From positions 1-57,828 of the forward strand of contig NZ_QTSZ01000016.1 in the NCBI RefSeq assembly GCF_003730295.1: 57,828 nt of DNA, written 5' to 3'. Source of the DNA: Ornithinibacillus gellani (GTDB taxonomy: Bacteria; Bacillota; Bacilli; Bacillales; Amphibacillaceae). Position 1 is the stretch's first letter. Every line of letters starts with the position of its first letter. Under the pieces are notes generated by a model, which saw only the letters and a list, made by a program, of their open reading frames with translations, ran no database searches and was not told the origin of the DNA. Made by a program: the position numbers and the translations under genes. Positions 35,445 through 43,961 of the stretch are shown in pieces.

Positions 35445-36269
35445 TTATACATGTTTCAAAAAGCGGTCTTTGATTGTAGCAAGCACATCATCGCCCGGCT
35501 GATCCCAAATCGATTGATTTATAATTTCCACCTCAATTGGTCCGTGATAGCCAGCCTTTTCCACCGCTTGACGGATGCGACGGATTTCAATGACCCCATC
35601 CCCCATCATGCCACGTCCTTTAAATAAATCTGGTACGGGTACAATCCAATCCGACACATGAAAACCGAGGATATTTCCAGCTGCTCGTTCGATTTCCTGA
35701 TACAAATGCGGGTCCCACCACACATGGAATACGTCTACAATGACACCAACCTGATCCGGGCTAAATTTTTCAGCAATGGTATTTGCTTGATTAAGGGTGA
35801 CAATTACTGACCGATCAGCAGCATACATGGGGTGAAGTGGCTCAATCCCTAATTTGACACCATGTGATGCGGCAAATGGGGCTAATTTTTCAATACCTTC
35901 CTCCACCCATTTCCTTGATGTATCGATATCTTTATCTGGAGCCGCACCACAGACGAGCACCAAAACATCTGCACCAAGCTCTGCAGCTTCCTCGACAGCT
36001 AATTTATTATCATCTAAATTTTCCTGACGTTTTGCTGTAGTGCTTGCTGGAAACATACCACCCCGACATAGGCTGGAAACCTGCAGGCCTGCATCCCGAA
36101 TCATTCGCTTGCTTTCCTTGAGGCCCAGTTCATGCACCTTGTGACGCCACGGAGCAATCCACTGAATATCCGCACGTGCACAGCCTTCAATGGCTTCTTT
36201 TAAGCTCCAGTTTTCAGTCGTTATTTGGTTATGACTGATTTGTTGTAGTGATGGTGACGCTTTTGACAT
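35445..36269 (-). CDS. TIM-barrel sugar isomerase/epimerase (second)
   Basis: 274-residue xylose-isomerase-like TIM barrel. Metal-site candidates are Glu in GIEPLHPMY (strand 5), Asp in VIVDVFHVWWD (strand 6), His and Asp in GFHVSDW (strand 7) and Glu in VEVEIIN (strand 8), so the active site is intact. The combination resembles inosose-isomerase or hydroxypyruvate-isomerase-like proteins. It belongs to the same operon, between the DUF993 gene and the hydroxyacid dehydrogenase. The specific sugar is unknown. Confidence 0.85.
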   Translation of the reverse strand: MSKASPSLQQISHNQITTENWSLKEAIEGCARADIQWIAPWRHKVHELGLKESKRMIRDAGLQVSSLCRGGMFPASTTAKRQENLDDNKLAVEEAAELGADVLVLVCGAAPDKDIDTSRKWVEEGIEKLAPFAASHGVKLGIEPLHPMYAADRSVIVTLNQANTIAEKFSPDQVGVIVDVFHVWWDPHLYQEIERAAGNILGFHVSDWIVPVPDLFKGRGMMGDGVIEIRRIRQAVEKAGYHGPIEVEIINQSIWDQPGDDVLATIKDRFLKHV

Positions 36270-36286
36270 GCCAACACTTCCTTCCT

Positions 36287-37453
36287 TTATGATTCCACTC
36301 CGGCTAATGCCAGTACCGATTTCATTCGTTTTACCGCTAGCTCCTGGTCGACAAGCAAACCTGCTTGATCTGCCAGCACAAATAATTCCGATAAATGAAT
36401 GATAGAACGCCAGCCTTCCGCACCACCAACCATGCGAAAATGGGATTGATGTCCATTTAAATAGGCCATGAATACAATTCCTGTTTTATACGCATAGGTG
36501 GGTGCCTGGAAAATATGCCTCGCTATCGGGACCGTTTTATCAAGCAATGTTCGATATGTCTTCATATCCCCCTGGTCTAATGCTTGCAATGCCGCAGCTG
36601 CAGCCGGAGCAATTGCATCAAAAATGCCAAGCAATGCGTGGCTATAGCCCTGCTCATCCCCTTGAATCAAATCGGGATAATTGAAATCATCCCCCGTATA
36701 CATGTTGACCGTTTCTGGTAAAAGGCGTCGCATTTCTATTTCCCGTTGTTTATCGAGTAAGGAAATTTTTATGCCGTCAATTTTCTTCTCATTTTCGCGA
36801 ATAATACGTAAACATACTGCCATCGCCTGGTCAATATCTTCATGTCCCCAATAGCCAGTTAATGCGGGATCGAACATATCTCCAAGCCAATGTAAAATCA
36901 CGGGCTGCGATACTTCCTGCAATATTTTTCCGTACACATAAACATAATCATCCGGGGAAGTTACACATGCTGCCAATGCGCGGCTTGCCATCAGGATAAT
37001 CTGTCCACCCACACCTTCAATATAGGAACATTGCGTCCGGTAAGCTTCCACAACATCCTCAAGTTGCATAGGTGCGTTTGGAGATAAATGATCGGTTCCA
37101 GCCCCACAAGCAATTCTGCCACCGACTGTTTTGGCTTCAGCAACTGATTTGGAGATTAGTTCCTTCGCGGTCTCCCAATTTAGCCCCATACCACGTTGTG
37201 CCGTATCCATCGCCTCGGCAACTCCCAATCCTTGGCTCCATAAATAATGACGGTATTGAAGGGTCGCCTCCCAATCTATGACACTATGATTAAGCGGATC
37301 CTGTCCTTGAAATGGATCCGCAACCACATGTGCTGCCGAAAACGCAATCCGCTTCGTAAATGGTCGATAGGTCACATCCGGCAACGACTGCCCTGTTAAT
37401 GAATGTGTATATAATGCCCCACCCCGCTGCGGAAGCTTTAACTGATTTGCCAA
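36287..37453 (-). CDS. DUF993 family, dihydrodipicolinate-synthase-like protein
   Basis: 388-residue protein matching the DUF993 group, a divergent branch of the DHDPS/N-acetylneuraminate-lyase (class I aldolase) superfamily usually found in sugar catabolic operons with Gfo/Idh/MocA oxidoreductases. Landmarks are RIACGAGTDHL (about 132-142), PVILHWLGDMFDP and DGIKISLLD, where the Lys of GIKIS is the expected Schiff-base residue. It likely cleaves a keto-acid intermediate made by the upstream oxidoreductase and isomerases. It is spaced 12 bases from the oxidoreductase gene, with translation likely coupled. Confidence 0.8.
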   Translation of the reverse strand: MANQLKLPQRGGALYTHSLTGQSLPDVTYRPFTKRIAFSAAHVVADPFQGQDPLNHSVIDWEATLQYRHYLWSQGLGVAEAMDTAQRGMGLNWETAKELISKSVAEAKTVGGRIACGAGTDHLSPNAPMQLEDVVEAYRTQCSYIEGVGGQIILMASRALAACVTSPDDYVYVYGKILQEVSQPVILHWLGDMFDPALTGYWGHEDIDQAMAVCLRIIRENEKKIDGIKISLLDKQREIEMRRLLPETVNMYTGDDFNYPDLIQGDEQGYSHALLGIFDAIAPAAAAALQALDQGDMKTYRTLLDKTVPIARHIFQAPTYAYKTGIVFMAYLNGHQSHFRMVGGAEGWRSIIHLSELFVLADQAGLLVDQELAVKRMKSVLALAGVES

Positions 37454-37465
37454 TATAAGCTCCCC

Positions 37466-38617
37466 CTATCCTTTTAATTCCGGTACGTCAATCCAGCGCC
37501 GCTCCTGCCAAGATTGTAAAGCCAGCTCGGATAATTGCGTTCCCTTCGCACCTTCCAATAAATCCAAATCATATGCAGTATCTTCAGCCACATGCTTTAA
37601 AAACATTTCCCATTGCACCTTAAATGCATTGTCAAATTCCGTATTTGCCGGAACCTCCTGCCATTGGGATTGAAAATCAAATGGATTCGGAACATCCGGA
37701 TTCCAAACTGGTTTCGGGGTATTGACACGATGCTGAATCTTGCAATCACGTAATCCAGCAACAGCACTACCTTCCTTGCCATCTACCTGAATCGTGAGTA
37801 AATCTTCTCTGTTCACACGTACGGTCCAAGAGGAGTTGGCTTGCACAATAACACCATTTTCCAATTCAAAGGTTCCATATGCAGCATCATCTGCTGTTGC
37901 CTGATAAGCATCTCCGTTTTCATCCACACGTTCCGGGATATGGGTTGCACCTAGGCAGGAAACTGCTTTAATATCGCCGAATAAATGCTTGATCACATAA
38001 CGCCAATGGGCAAACATATCGACAATAATTCCGCCGCCCTCTTCTTTTTTATAATTCCAGGATGGCCGCTGACATGTTTGCCAATCTCCTTCAAATACCC
38101 AATAGCCAAATTCCATCCGAACAGAATAAATATCCCCAAAAAAGCCTGAGTCAATCAGTCGTTTCAGCTTTAATAAACCAGGTAAAAATAATTTATCCTG
38201 GACGACACCATTTTTGACACCTGCTTGCTTGGCTAGCTGCACAAGCTCTAATGCTTCCTCTGTGCTTTCCGCTGTTGGTTTCTCGCAATATATATGTTTT
38301 CCAGCTGCGATAGCCTGTTTAATACCTGCTGCCCGTCGGTTGGTCGTTTGTGCATCAAAATATATTTCATTATATTCATCTGCCAATGCTTCATCGAGAT
38401 TTGTCGTCCAACGCGACAATCCGTATTGCTCCGCAAGCTCCTGCAGTCGATGTGGACGTCTGCCAACTAAAATAGGATCTGGCATAAGATAATCCCCATT
38501 CTGCAGTGGGATCCCACCTTCTTCCCTTATTGCAACGATGGAACGAATCAAATGCTGATTGGTGCCCATCCTTCCAGTTACCCCATTCATGATGACGCCG
38601 ATATGTTGTTTCGCCAT
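37466..38617 (-). CDS. Gfo/Idh/MocA family oxidoreductase
   Basis: 383-residue NAD(P)-dependent dehydrogenase. The start at 38615-38617 (MAKQHIGV) has GGGAG eight bases upstream. The N-terminal Rossmann fold has the loop GVIMNGVTGRMG (7-18), and the catalytic Lys is in CEKPTAES. The C-terminal beta-sheet domain follows. It is the first gene of the six-gene operon (oxidoreductase, DUF993, TIM barrel, hydroxyacid dehydrogenase, TIM barrel, DUF2264). It is expected to catalyse the first oxidation of a sugar. The promoter with overlapping cre lies 48 bases upstream. Confidence 0.88.
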   Translation of the reverse strand: MAKQHIGVIMNGVTGRMGTNQHLIRSIVAIREEGGIPLQNGDYLMPDPILVGRRPHRLQELAEQYGLSRWTTNLDEALADEYNEIYFDAQTTNRRAAGIKQAIAAGKHIYCEKPTAESTEEALELVQLAKQAGVKNGVVQDKLFLPGLLKLKRLIDSGFFGDIYSVRMEFGYWVFEGDWQTCQRPSWNYKKEEGGGIIVDMFAHWRYVIKHLFGDIKAVSCLGATHIPERVDENGDAYQATADDAAYGTFELENGVIVQANSSWTVRVNREDLLTIQVDGKEGSAVAGLRDCKIQHRVNTPKPVWNPDVPNPFDFQSQWQEVPANTEFDNAFKVQWEMFLKHVAEDTAYDLDLLEGAKGTQLSELALQSWQERRWIDVPELKG

Positions 38618-38664
38618 TCCTTCATCTCCCTCATTCATCTTCTTAGCCCTATGTTATTTCAATT

Positions 38665-38704
38665 TGAATGCGTTTTCTTATAACAACAAGTGATAGATTA
38701 TCAA
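38665..38704 (-). promoter_or_regulatory. Sigma-A promoter of the catabolic operon with overlapping cre
   Basis: On the minus strand: TTGATA (38699-38704), 16 bases, TATAAG (38677-38682). A cre-like site TGAATGCGTTTTCT (38665-38678, 13 of 14 positions) overlaps the downstream edge of the -10, so CcpA binding would block initiation. A CGGAAAT element just upstream resembles the AATCGGAAATTA boxes before the binding-lipoprotein gene. Confidence 0.65.
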
Positions 38705-38734
38705 TTTCGGAAATGAAAAAAGAAAGAAGGAAAA

Positions 38735-38776
38735 TAAAAACCATAATGACACATGGCATCACGTATCATTATGGTT
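38735..38776 (-). terminator. Terminator of the AraC-type regulator gene
   Basis: 11-bp stem AACCATAATGA/TCATTATGGTT (38739-38749 with 38766-38776), followed on the minus strand by TTTTATTTTC. The right arm overlaps the last codons of the regulator. Confidence 0.8.
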
Positions 38777-39547
38777 ATAGGAGGTTCGATATTTTTTTGG
38801 TGAAATATGTGTGTAACGGTTAAACGTTCGATAAAAGGTGGAAAGTGACTCAAAGCCTACTTCAAAGCAAATGGAGATAATATCATTATTTGTTTCCAAC
38901 AACAACTTTTTCGCGGCTTCAATTCGAACTTCTGTGAGATATTGTAATGGCGTCATATTGTATTGCTCTTTAAAAATCGTGTTCACATGCCGGATACTAT
39001 AACCAAGTCGAGAAGAGATATCTCCTGCATTCATCACATTAAAATAATTGGTATCAATATATTTCTTAAGTTTTTCTGCCCGTAATGTATTCGCATCGGT
39101 AATAATCGATTCTTGTAATGCATTACAAAGCAAATACAAGATTTCTAATAGATAGACTTCCAATCCCATTCGTTGAAAAGCATGATCTAATGATTGCTGA
39201 TAAAGCATTTTACGCAAAAGCTGCCGGATCCCCATTGCTTCGAATTCACTTACCACAATCAATTGTGAGTCATGCAAATAATCATGCAACAGCTTCTGGT
39301 GGATAGCGGATTCCAAAACAGTCGGATGAAATTCCAACACCAATATAGCAAGCTTACTATGTGCCAAAATAGAGTGCTTGGAATAGGGCCGAATAAAAGC
39401 AACTTGATCTCGAGTTAGCAGATGTTTCTTGCCATCCATCGTAATTTCCCCTTCATCCTCCATGACATATAGAATTTGATAGGTTTCATGATAATGCTCT
39501 TTTACTTTATCTTGTTCCGAATGAATACTTTCATGCAGTTGTATCAT
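38759..39547 (-). CDS. AraC family transcriptional regulator
   Basis: 262-residue regulator. The start at 39545-39547 (MIQLHESIH) has GGAG seven bases upstream and gives the usual N-terminus; a longer frame adds seven residues. The N-terminal cupin-like arm (about 15-110; EHYHETYQILYV, LTRDQVAFIRPYSKHS) would bind the inducer. The C-terminal double helix-turn-helix (about 165-262) has GDISSRLGYSIRHVNTIFK and SICFEVGFESLSTFYRTF. It is oriented like the catabolic operon and lies directly upstream of it, so it is the likely local activator. Candidate operators are the repeated CGGAAAT elements. Confidence 0.9.
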   Translation of the reverse strand: MIQLHESIHSEQDKVKEHYHETYQILYVMEDEGEITMDGKKHLLTRDQVAFIRPYSKHSILAHSKLAILVLEFHPTVLESAIHQKLLHDYLHDSQLIVVSEFEAMGIRQLLRKMLYQQSLDHAFQRMGLEVYLLEILYLLCNALQESIITDANTLRAEKLKKYIDTNYFNVMNAGDISSRLGYSIRHVNTIFKEQYNMTPLQYLTEVRIEAAKKLLLETNNDIISICFEVGFESLSTFYRTFNRYTHISPKKYRTSYNHNDT

Positions 39548-39679
39548 GTGATCACTCCAACGACGCATCCTTCATCCCCCCTCTCATTTTTTTATCATAT
39601 GTATGATTGTTTCGATAAAAACTACTTATTCGTATTATACCAAAACTGTCTGTTCACGAATAACCATGTATCATAAGAC

Positions 39680-39721
39680 AAAAAAACAGAGCGACTCTCG
39701 ACTATTTTTCGAGAATCGCTC
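39680..39721 (-). terminator. Terminator of the LPMO gene
   Basis: 12-bp stem with one mismatch, 39689-39700 with 39710-39721, followed on the minus strand by GTTTTTTTG. It lies 22 bases beyond the LPMO stop. Confidence 0.85.
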
Positions 39722-39742
39722 GTCCGATCATATTACGCTAAG

Positions 39743-40702
39743 TTATCGCAGCACCCAAACACTCGCATCTCCCGGTGTTTCCCCCTGTGTCCACCAAAGC
39801 GCTTCATAGACTTTTCCGTCATAGATAATTAAATCACCTTTTGTATATACTAAACTCGCATTCCAAGCGGGCGCGGCTGGATCTTCTCCATCCCCTTCAT
39901 CGCCACCGCTTTCTCCTTCACCAACGAGTGCCCATACATTGGATTCTCCTGGTGTATCACCCTGTGTCCACCATTGTGCGCGGTAAACTTTACCATCATA
40001 GGTTACCTCGTCACCACTTAAATACACACTGTTAGCATCCCAAGCTGGTGCATTAGGCTCTTCCGGCTCTTCTGGTTCCTCAGGCTCACCTGGTTCAACA
40101 AAGTCGCCATCAAAGTTCGCATCAATCACCTGGTAAAAAGCATTTGCTGTATCAGCAACTTCCCAATAAGCTAGGATAACATGGTATCCAGAACGGTCAG
40201 GTATGACACAATCATGCTCTACCTGAAAATCTGGACGTTTGCCACCATCATCAATCGAGCAAAACAGCTCTAAATCAGAACGCTTTAACGGCGAATTCGG
40301 ATCCCAATCTTCTTTTGTAATATAGTAATCCCATTTTTCTGTCGCATGTGCAGCGGTTAGTGTCCAACTAAACGTGTAAGCACCACTTGACATACCAACC
40401 TTTGCCCAACGATCTTCACCCTGCTCGTCCAGCTCAGGAAAAACGCCTCCACCACTAGCAATTTGTCCATCAGGAACGCCAGCATTCGGGAAGTCTCCCG
40501 GTCCTTCAATACTTTGTGGCTCATACACTACTGCTCCACAATCTTTATTAACACCTTCTTGACATAACACAGCTCTACTGCTCGGGCCATCGACATAACC
40601 ATGGGCAGAAACATTCATGCTAAAACCCAACGTAAGCGCTAACATTATAAACCCGCCAATGATCACGTAAATCGGATTCATCTTTACTGAACGCAATTCC
40701 AA
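39743..40702 (-). CDS. Chitin-active lytic polysaccharide monooxygenase (AA10) with two CBM5/12
   Basis: 319-residue secreted copper oxidase. The signal peptide ends at VSA, exposing His34 as residue 1 of the mature enzyme. His34 with His119 (LTAAHATEKW) would form the copper histidine brace. The AA10 domain (34 to about 200) has HGYVDGPSSRA and SYTFSWTLT in family positions (residue numbers from the TTG start). A Glu/Pro-rich linker and two CBM5/12 chitin-binding modules (about 218-260 and 277-319; AWDANSVYLSGDEVTYDG, WWTQGDTPGE) follow. It oxidatively cleaves crystalline chitin. GGAGG stands ten bases before the TTG at 40700-40702. A 20-bp palindrome lies upstream. Confidence 0.92.
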   Translation of the reverse strand: MELRSVKMNPIYVIIGGFIMLALTLGFSMNVSAHGYVDGPSSRAVLCQEGVNKDCGAVVYEPQSIEGPGDFPNAGVPDGQIASGGGVFPELDEQGEDRWAKVGMSSGAYTFSWTLTAAHATEKWDYYITKEDWDPNSPLKRSDLELFCSIDDGGKRPDFQVEHDCVIPDRSGYHVILAYWEVADTANAFYQVIDANFDGDFVEPGEPEEPEEPEEPNAPAWDANSVYLSGDEVTYDGKVYRAQWWTQGDTPGESNVWALVGEGESGGDEGDGEDPAAPAWNASLVYTKGDLIIYDGKVYEALWWTQGETPGDASVWVLR

Positions 40703-40780
40703 AATAAATCAGCCTCCAATTTGTTATTTTTTGTTACACTCCTATTCATTCACAAATGGTCATTACATTTTTTAATAGGG

Positions 40781-40800
40781 TATAACATTATAATGTTATA
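40781..40800. promoter_or_regulatory. 20-bp perfect palindrome upstream of the LPMO gene
   Basis: TATAACATTA followed by its exact reverse complement, 79 bases upstream of the LPMO start. TATAAT is contained at the centre, so the element covers or lies next to a promoter. It looks like an operator for a dimeric repressor. Confidence 0.6.
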
Positions 40801-40986
40801 ATATAGGAACTTTTCACATGATAAAAGAGTCAGAATGCTTATATTTAGAATGATTTTCAGTAGAACTTATTAACTACCAATCTCAAAAACACCAAAAATA
40901 CAGCTTATGAAAAGACGCAATCCATCTATTCAGACTGCCTTTATTCGACAAATTGCTTGTTAGGCATAAAGTATGATTTTACTGAA

Positions 40987-41025
40987 TTTACAGCTTATTA
41001 ACGATAAATCAATATAGCTTTAACA
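40987..41025 (+). promoter_or_regulatory. Pho box array upstream of alkaline phosphatase
   Basis: Four hexamers start every 11 bases: TTTACA (40987), TTAACG (40998), TCAATA (41009) and TTAACA (41020). PhoP of Bacillus binds TT(A/C/T)A(C/T)A repeats at exactly 11-bp spacing. Three match well and the third is degenerate. The alkaline phosphatase start is 53 bases downstream, so induction by phosphate starvation is likely. Confidence 0.75.
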
Positions 41026-41078
41026 ATCCCTTGTTAACGTTGAAAGTGAAAGAAAAAACAATAATCGGAGGGATTGAA

Positions 41079-42731
41079 ATGAAGAAGCATGTGAAAAAGC
41101 TAGTTGGAATTACACTAGCTGGGGCATTATGTACATCAGCTGCCCTTGGGATGGTAAGTTCCAGTTCAGCAAAAGAAAATCTACATACCATCGAGTCAGA
41201 AAACAATGCCAAAAATGTGATCCTGCTCATCGGGGATGGAATGGGGCAAACGCAAGTATCTGCGGCAGCCTACTTTCAAGGGGAAGGTTATGGTGCAACT
41301 GAGTTAGCTATGGATCAGTTTACAAATGTTGGCTATGCCAGGACGTTCTCACATGACAATACGGTAACTGATTCCGCCGCAGCAGCTACCGCTTTCTCAG
41401 CAGCACATAAAACTGATAATGGCGTATTGGGAATGGCTCCTGAGAACGAAGAACACCACGAAGATGAGGAACACTTTGATGTAGAAACAGTCCTAGAAGC
41501 CGCAGAGAAAAAAGGAATGTCCACCGGCCTGGTAACTACTGCACGCATCACCCATGCAACTCCAGCTGCATTTGCTTCCCATATCGGAAGCCGTGATGAG
41601 GAAAATAGTATTGCCGAGCAAATGCTAATTGATCACGACATTGACGTGTTACTTGGCGGTGGGAAAAGACATTTCCTTCCAAAAGAGGAAGGCGGCAAAC
41701 GAGAAGATGGAAAAAATCTACTCCAAGCTGCAAATGAAAAAGGCTATAAACTGATTGAAAATGAAGCTGCATTAGAAAATACGGACGCAGAGAAGATGCT
41801 TGGGCTTTTCAATAACAGCCATATGACCTATGAGTTGGACAGAGATTTAACAGAGGAACCAAGTCTTGAATTGATGACTACGAAGGCATTGGATAATCTG
41901 GAGAAAAATGATAATGGATTTTTCCTGATGGTAGAAGGTGGCCGAATTGATCATGCAGGCCATGCCAATTATCCAGCAACCAATATTCACGAAACCATCG
42001 CCTTTGATCAAGCTGTCGCAGCTGCACTCGATTACGCTAAAAAGGATAAAAACACACTTGTCATTGTCTCCGCAGATCACGAAACTGGCGGCATGTCCAT
42101 TGGTGCAAATGGTGTTTATGGATTTGAGAAAGACGTTATTAGCCAAGTAAACAGATCGCCGGAATTTATCAGCAAACAATTGAACAAGGACTATTCCAAT
42201 ATGGAAGAAGTCATGGCTGAATTCGTTGGCATCACAGATCTAAAGGAACAAGAAAAACAATCCATTCGCGAGAGCAAGGATACAGCTGCTGCCATTGCAC
42301 ATATCATTAGCGAGCGCGCACTTATTGGCTGGACGACAACTGGCCATACTGCAGTAGATGTTCCTGTCTATGCCTATGGACCGTTATCAGAACAGCTAGT
42401 AGGTACCATTGATAATACGATGATTGCAGAAGTGATAAGTAAAGCCATCCCAGAGCCAAATACGGAATCGGCAAAGGACTTACAGGCACAGATTCAAACG
42501 ATGCAGGAGAACGATAAAATCACCTCCGAAAAAGCAGCACGTTCGCTCCTTCTGCATGTACAAACAGTCATTCAATTTGAAGAAAAAGAAGCCTCCCAAA
42601 AGGTTATCAAACATTTAACAAGTTTTAAAGCATTATTAGACCACGTAAAAGAAAAGAATGAAATCTCAAGCGAAGCCTATGAAACGTTAATGAAGGATAC
42701 AGAAGCATTAATAACCAAATGGGATAAATAA
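41079..42731 (+). CDS. Secreted alkaline phosphatase with C-terminal FIMAH-like domain
   Basis: 550-residue secreted phosphomonoesterase of the PhoA superfamily. ATG 41079 follows GGAGG at 7 bases, and the longer frame would run over the Pho-box region. A signal peptide (1 to about 31, ending SSSA) precedes the catalytic core. Asp53 (IGDGMG), nucleophile Ser99 (VTDSAAA), and metal ligands in EGGRIDHAGH and SADHETGG are all present. The last 80 residues form a helical domain (LTSFKALLDHVKEKNEISSEAY) that also ends the next gene. I recognise this as FIMAH-like. Four Pho boxes upstream place the gene in the phosphate-starvation regulon. Confidence 0.93.
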   Translation: MKKHVKKLVGITLAGALCTSAALGMVSSSSAKENLHTIESENNAKNVILLIGDGMGQTQVSAAAYFQGEGYGATELAMDQFTNVGYARTFSHDNTVTDSAAAATAFSAAHKTDNGVLGMAPENEEHHEDEEHFDVETVLEAAEKKGMSTGLVTTARITHATPAAFASHIGSRDEENSIAEQMLIDHDIDVLLGGGKRHFLPKEEGGKREDGKNLLQAANEKGYKLIENEAALENTDAEKMLGLFNNSHMTYELDRDLTEEPSLELMTTKALDNLEKNDNGFFLMVEGGRIDHAGHANYPATNIHETIAFDQAVAAALDYAKKDKNTLVIVSADHETGGMSIGANGVYGFEKDVISQVNRSPEFISKQLNKDYSNMEEVMAEFVGITDLKEQEKQSIRESKDTAAAIAHIISERALIGWTTTGHTAVDVPVYAYGPLSEQLVGTIDNTMIAEVISKAIPEPNTESAKDLQAQIQTMQENDKITSEKAARSLLLHVQTVIQFEEKEASQKVIKHLTSFKALLDHVKEKNEISSEAYETLMKDTEALITKWDK

Positions 42732-42736
42732 ATCAG

Positions 42737-42768
42737 TGCGGGTCTTGCAGCCAGTTAATCGGGATAAA
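42737..42768 (+). repeat. Diverged fragment of the GC-rich dispersed repeat
   Basis: TGCGGGTCTTGCAGCCAGTTAA followed by TCGGGATAAA (42737-42768) closely matches the GGGGGGCTTACAGCCAGTTAATCTGTGATAAA part of the 155-bp tandem unit at 56.6-57.0 kb. It lies six bases after the alkaline phosphatase stop. Confidence 0.6.
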
Positions 42769-42815
42769 ATCTATGAAAATAGGAAACTGTAAAAGCCAAT
42801 GACAGGAGGAAGCAA

Positions 42816-43916
42816 ATGAATTCAACTTACCGGAAAGCCGTTTTATTTGCAGTCGTATCTTTTATGGGGTTGGTCATTTTCTTACCGGCCTCTCCAGCTT
42901 TAGCGAGTGATACACTCACATCCAAGCGAACAGAGGTTATGAATATTGCCCATCGCGGGGCATCTGGTCAAGCTCCGGAAAATACCATTGCGGCATTTGA
43001 TAGATCCATTGCATATGATGCAGACTTTTTCGAGCTTGATGTCCAAATGACAAAGGATGGTAAATTGGTTCTCATTCATGATACAACCGTTGATCGCACA
43101 ACAAATGGTACTGGCGCGGTAAAGGACCTTACTTTTGATGAAATAAGAGCACTCGATGCTGGCAGCTGGTTTGATGCATCCTTCGCAGGTGAAAAAGTTC
43201 CAACCCTTGAGGAAGCGTTAGATCGATATCAAGATAAAATTGGCATCCTCATTGAGCTAAAAGATCCACATCTATATCCAGGAATAGAACAAAAAGTGGC
43301 AGATGCATTAATAGAGCGTAATTTACACCAAGCTGAAAACATCATTGTACAATCCTTTAATTGGGATGTGGTCCAATCCTTTCATGACATCCTGCCCGCT
43401 GTTCCTACAGGGGTATTGGTTAGCAGTGGACAAACGATAGATGGCGAGATTACAAATGAACAATTAATGAGCTTTTCGGCATACGCTGATTTTGTTAATC
43501 CGAATAAGAGCTTGCTCAATCAAGACACGGTCAATCGCATTCACGAGCACGAACTGAAAACCTGGCCATATACGATAAAAGATCGAAAATGGGTGGAGCG
43601 GCTTATGGAATGGGGGGTTGACGGAATCATTACCGACTATCCCATATTCGTGAACACCACAGCAAGTGCCAACAACATGAAAACATTAGTCGAACGCTTT
43701 GAAGGAAAGGAATTAACGCGTGATGATGCACAAGATATCAAGCTGCACCTCAGTGCCATCAGCCATTACGAGCAACATGATAAGGGTGAAAAAGTCGTCA
43801 AACACTTAAATAGTTTACTAGCTTTACTCGATTACCAGCTGGATCATCATTTATTATCCAAACGTGCGTATGACATTTTACAAGGTGAAGTACATTACTT
43901 ACTGGAAAAATGGTGA
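42816..43916 (+). CDS. Secreted glycerophosphodiester phosphodiesterase with FIMAH-like domain
   Basis: 366-residue secreted GDPD. The signal peptide ends near residue 30 (PASPALA). His46-Arg47 (AHRGASG), Glu73 and Asp75 (FFELDVQMTKDG) and His88 (LIHD) are the catalytic and metal residues of the GDPD TIM barrel. The C-terminal 80 residues form the same helical domain as in the alkaline phosphatase (KVVKHLNSLLALLDYQ against KVIKHLTSFKALLDHV). AGGAGG precedes ATG 42816. It follows the Pho-regulated phosphatase and is likely part of the same response; B. subtilis glpQ is also a Pho gene. It releases glycerol-3-phosphate from phosphodiesters, possibly teichoic acid or lipid. Confidence 0.92.
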   Translation: MNSTYRKAVLFAVVSFMGLVIFLPASPALASDTLTSKRTEVMNIAHRGASGQAPENTIAAFDRSIAYDADFFELDVQMTKDGKLVLIHDTTVDRTTNGTGAVKDLTFDEIRALDAGSWFDASFAGEKVPTLEEALDRYQDKIGILIELKDPHLYPGIEQKVADALIERNLHQAENIIVQSFNWDVVQSFHDILPAVPTGVLVSSGQTIDGEITNEQLMSFSAYADFVNPNKSLLNQDTVNRIHEHELKTWPYTIKDRKWVERLMEWGVDGIITDYPIFVNTTASANNMKTLVERFEGKELTRDDAQDIKLHLSAISHYEQHDKGEKVVKHLNSLLALLDYQLDHHLLSKRAYDILQGEVHYLLEKW

Positions 43917-43961
43917 TTATGGGACAGGAATAAACATGTTTTGTAAAAGGAGCCGAATGGG

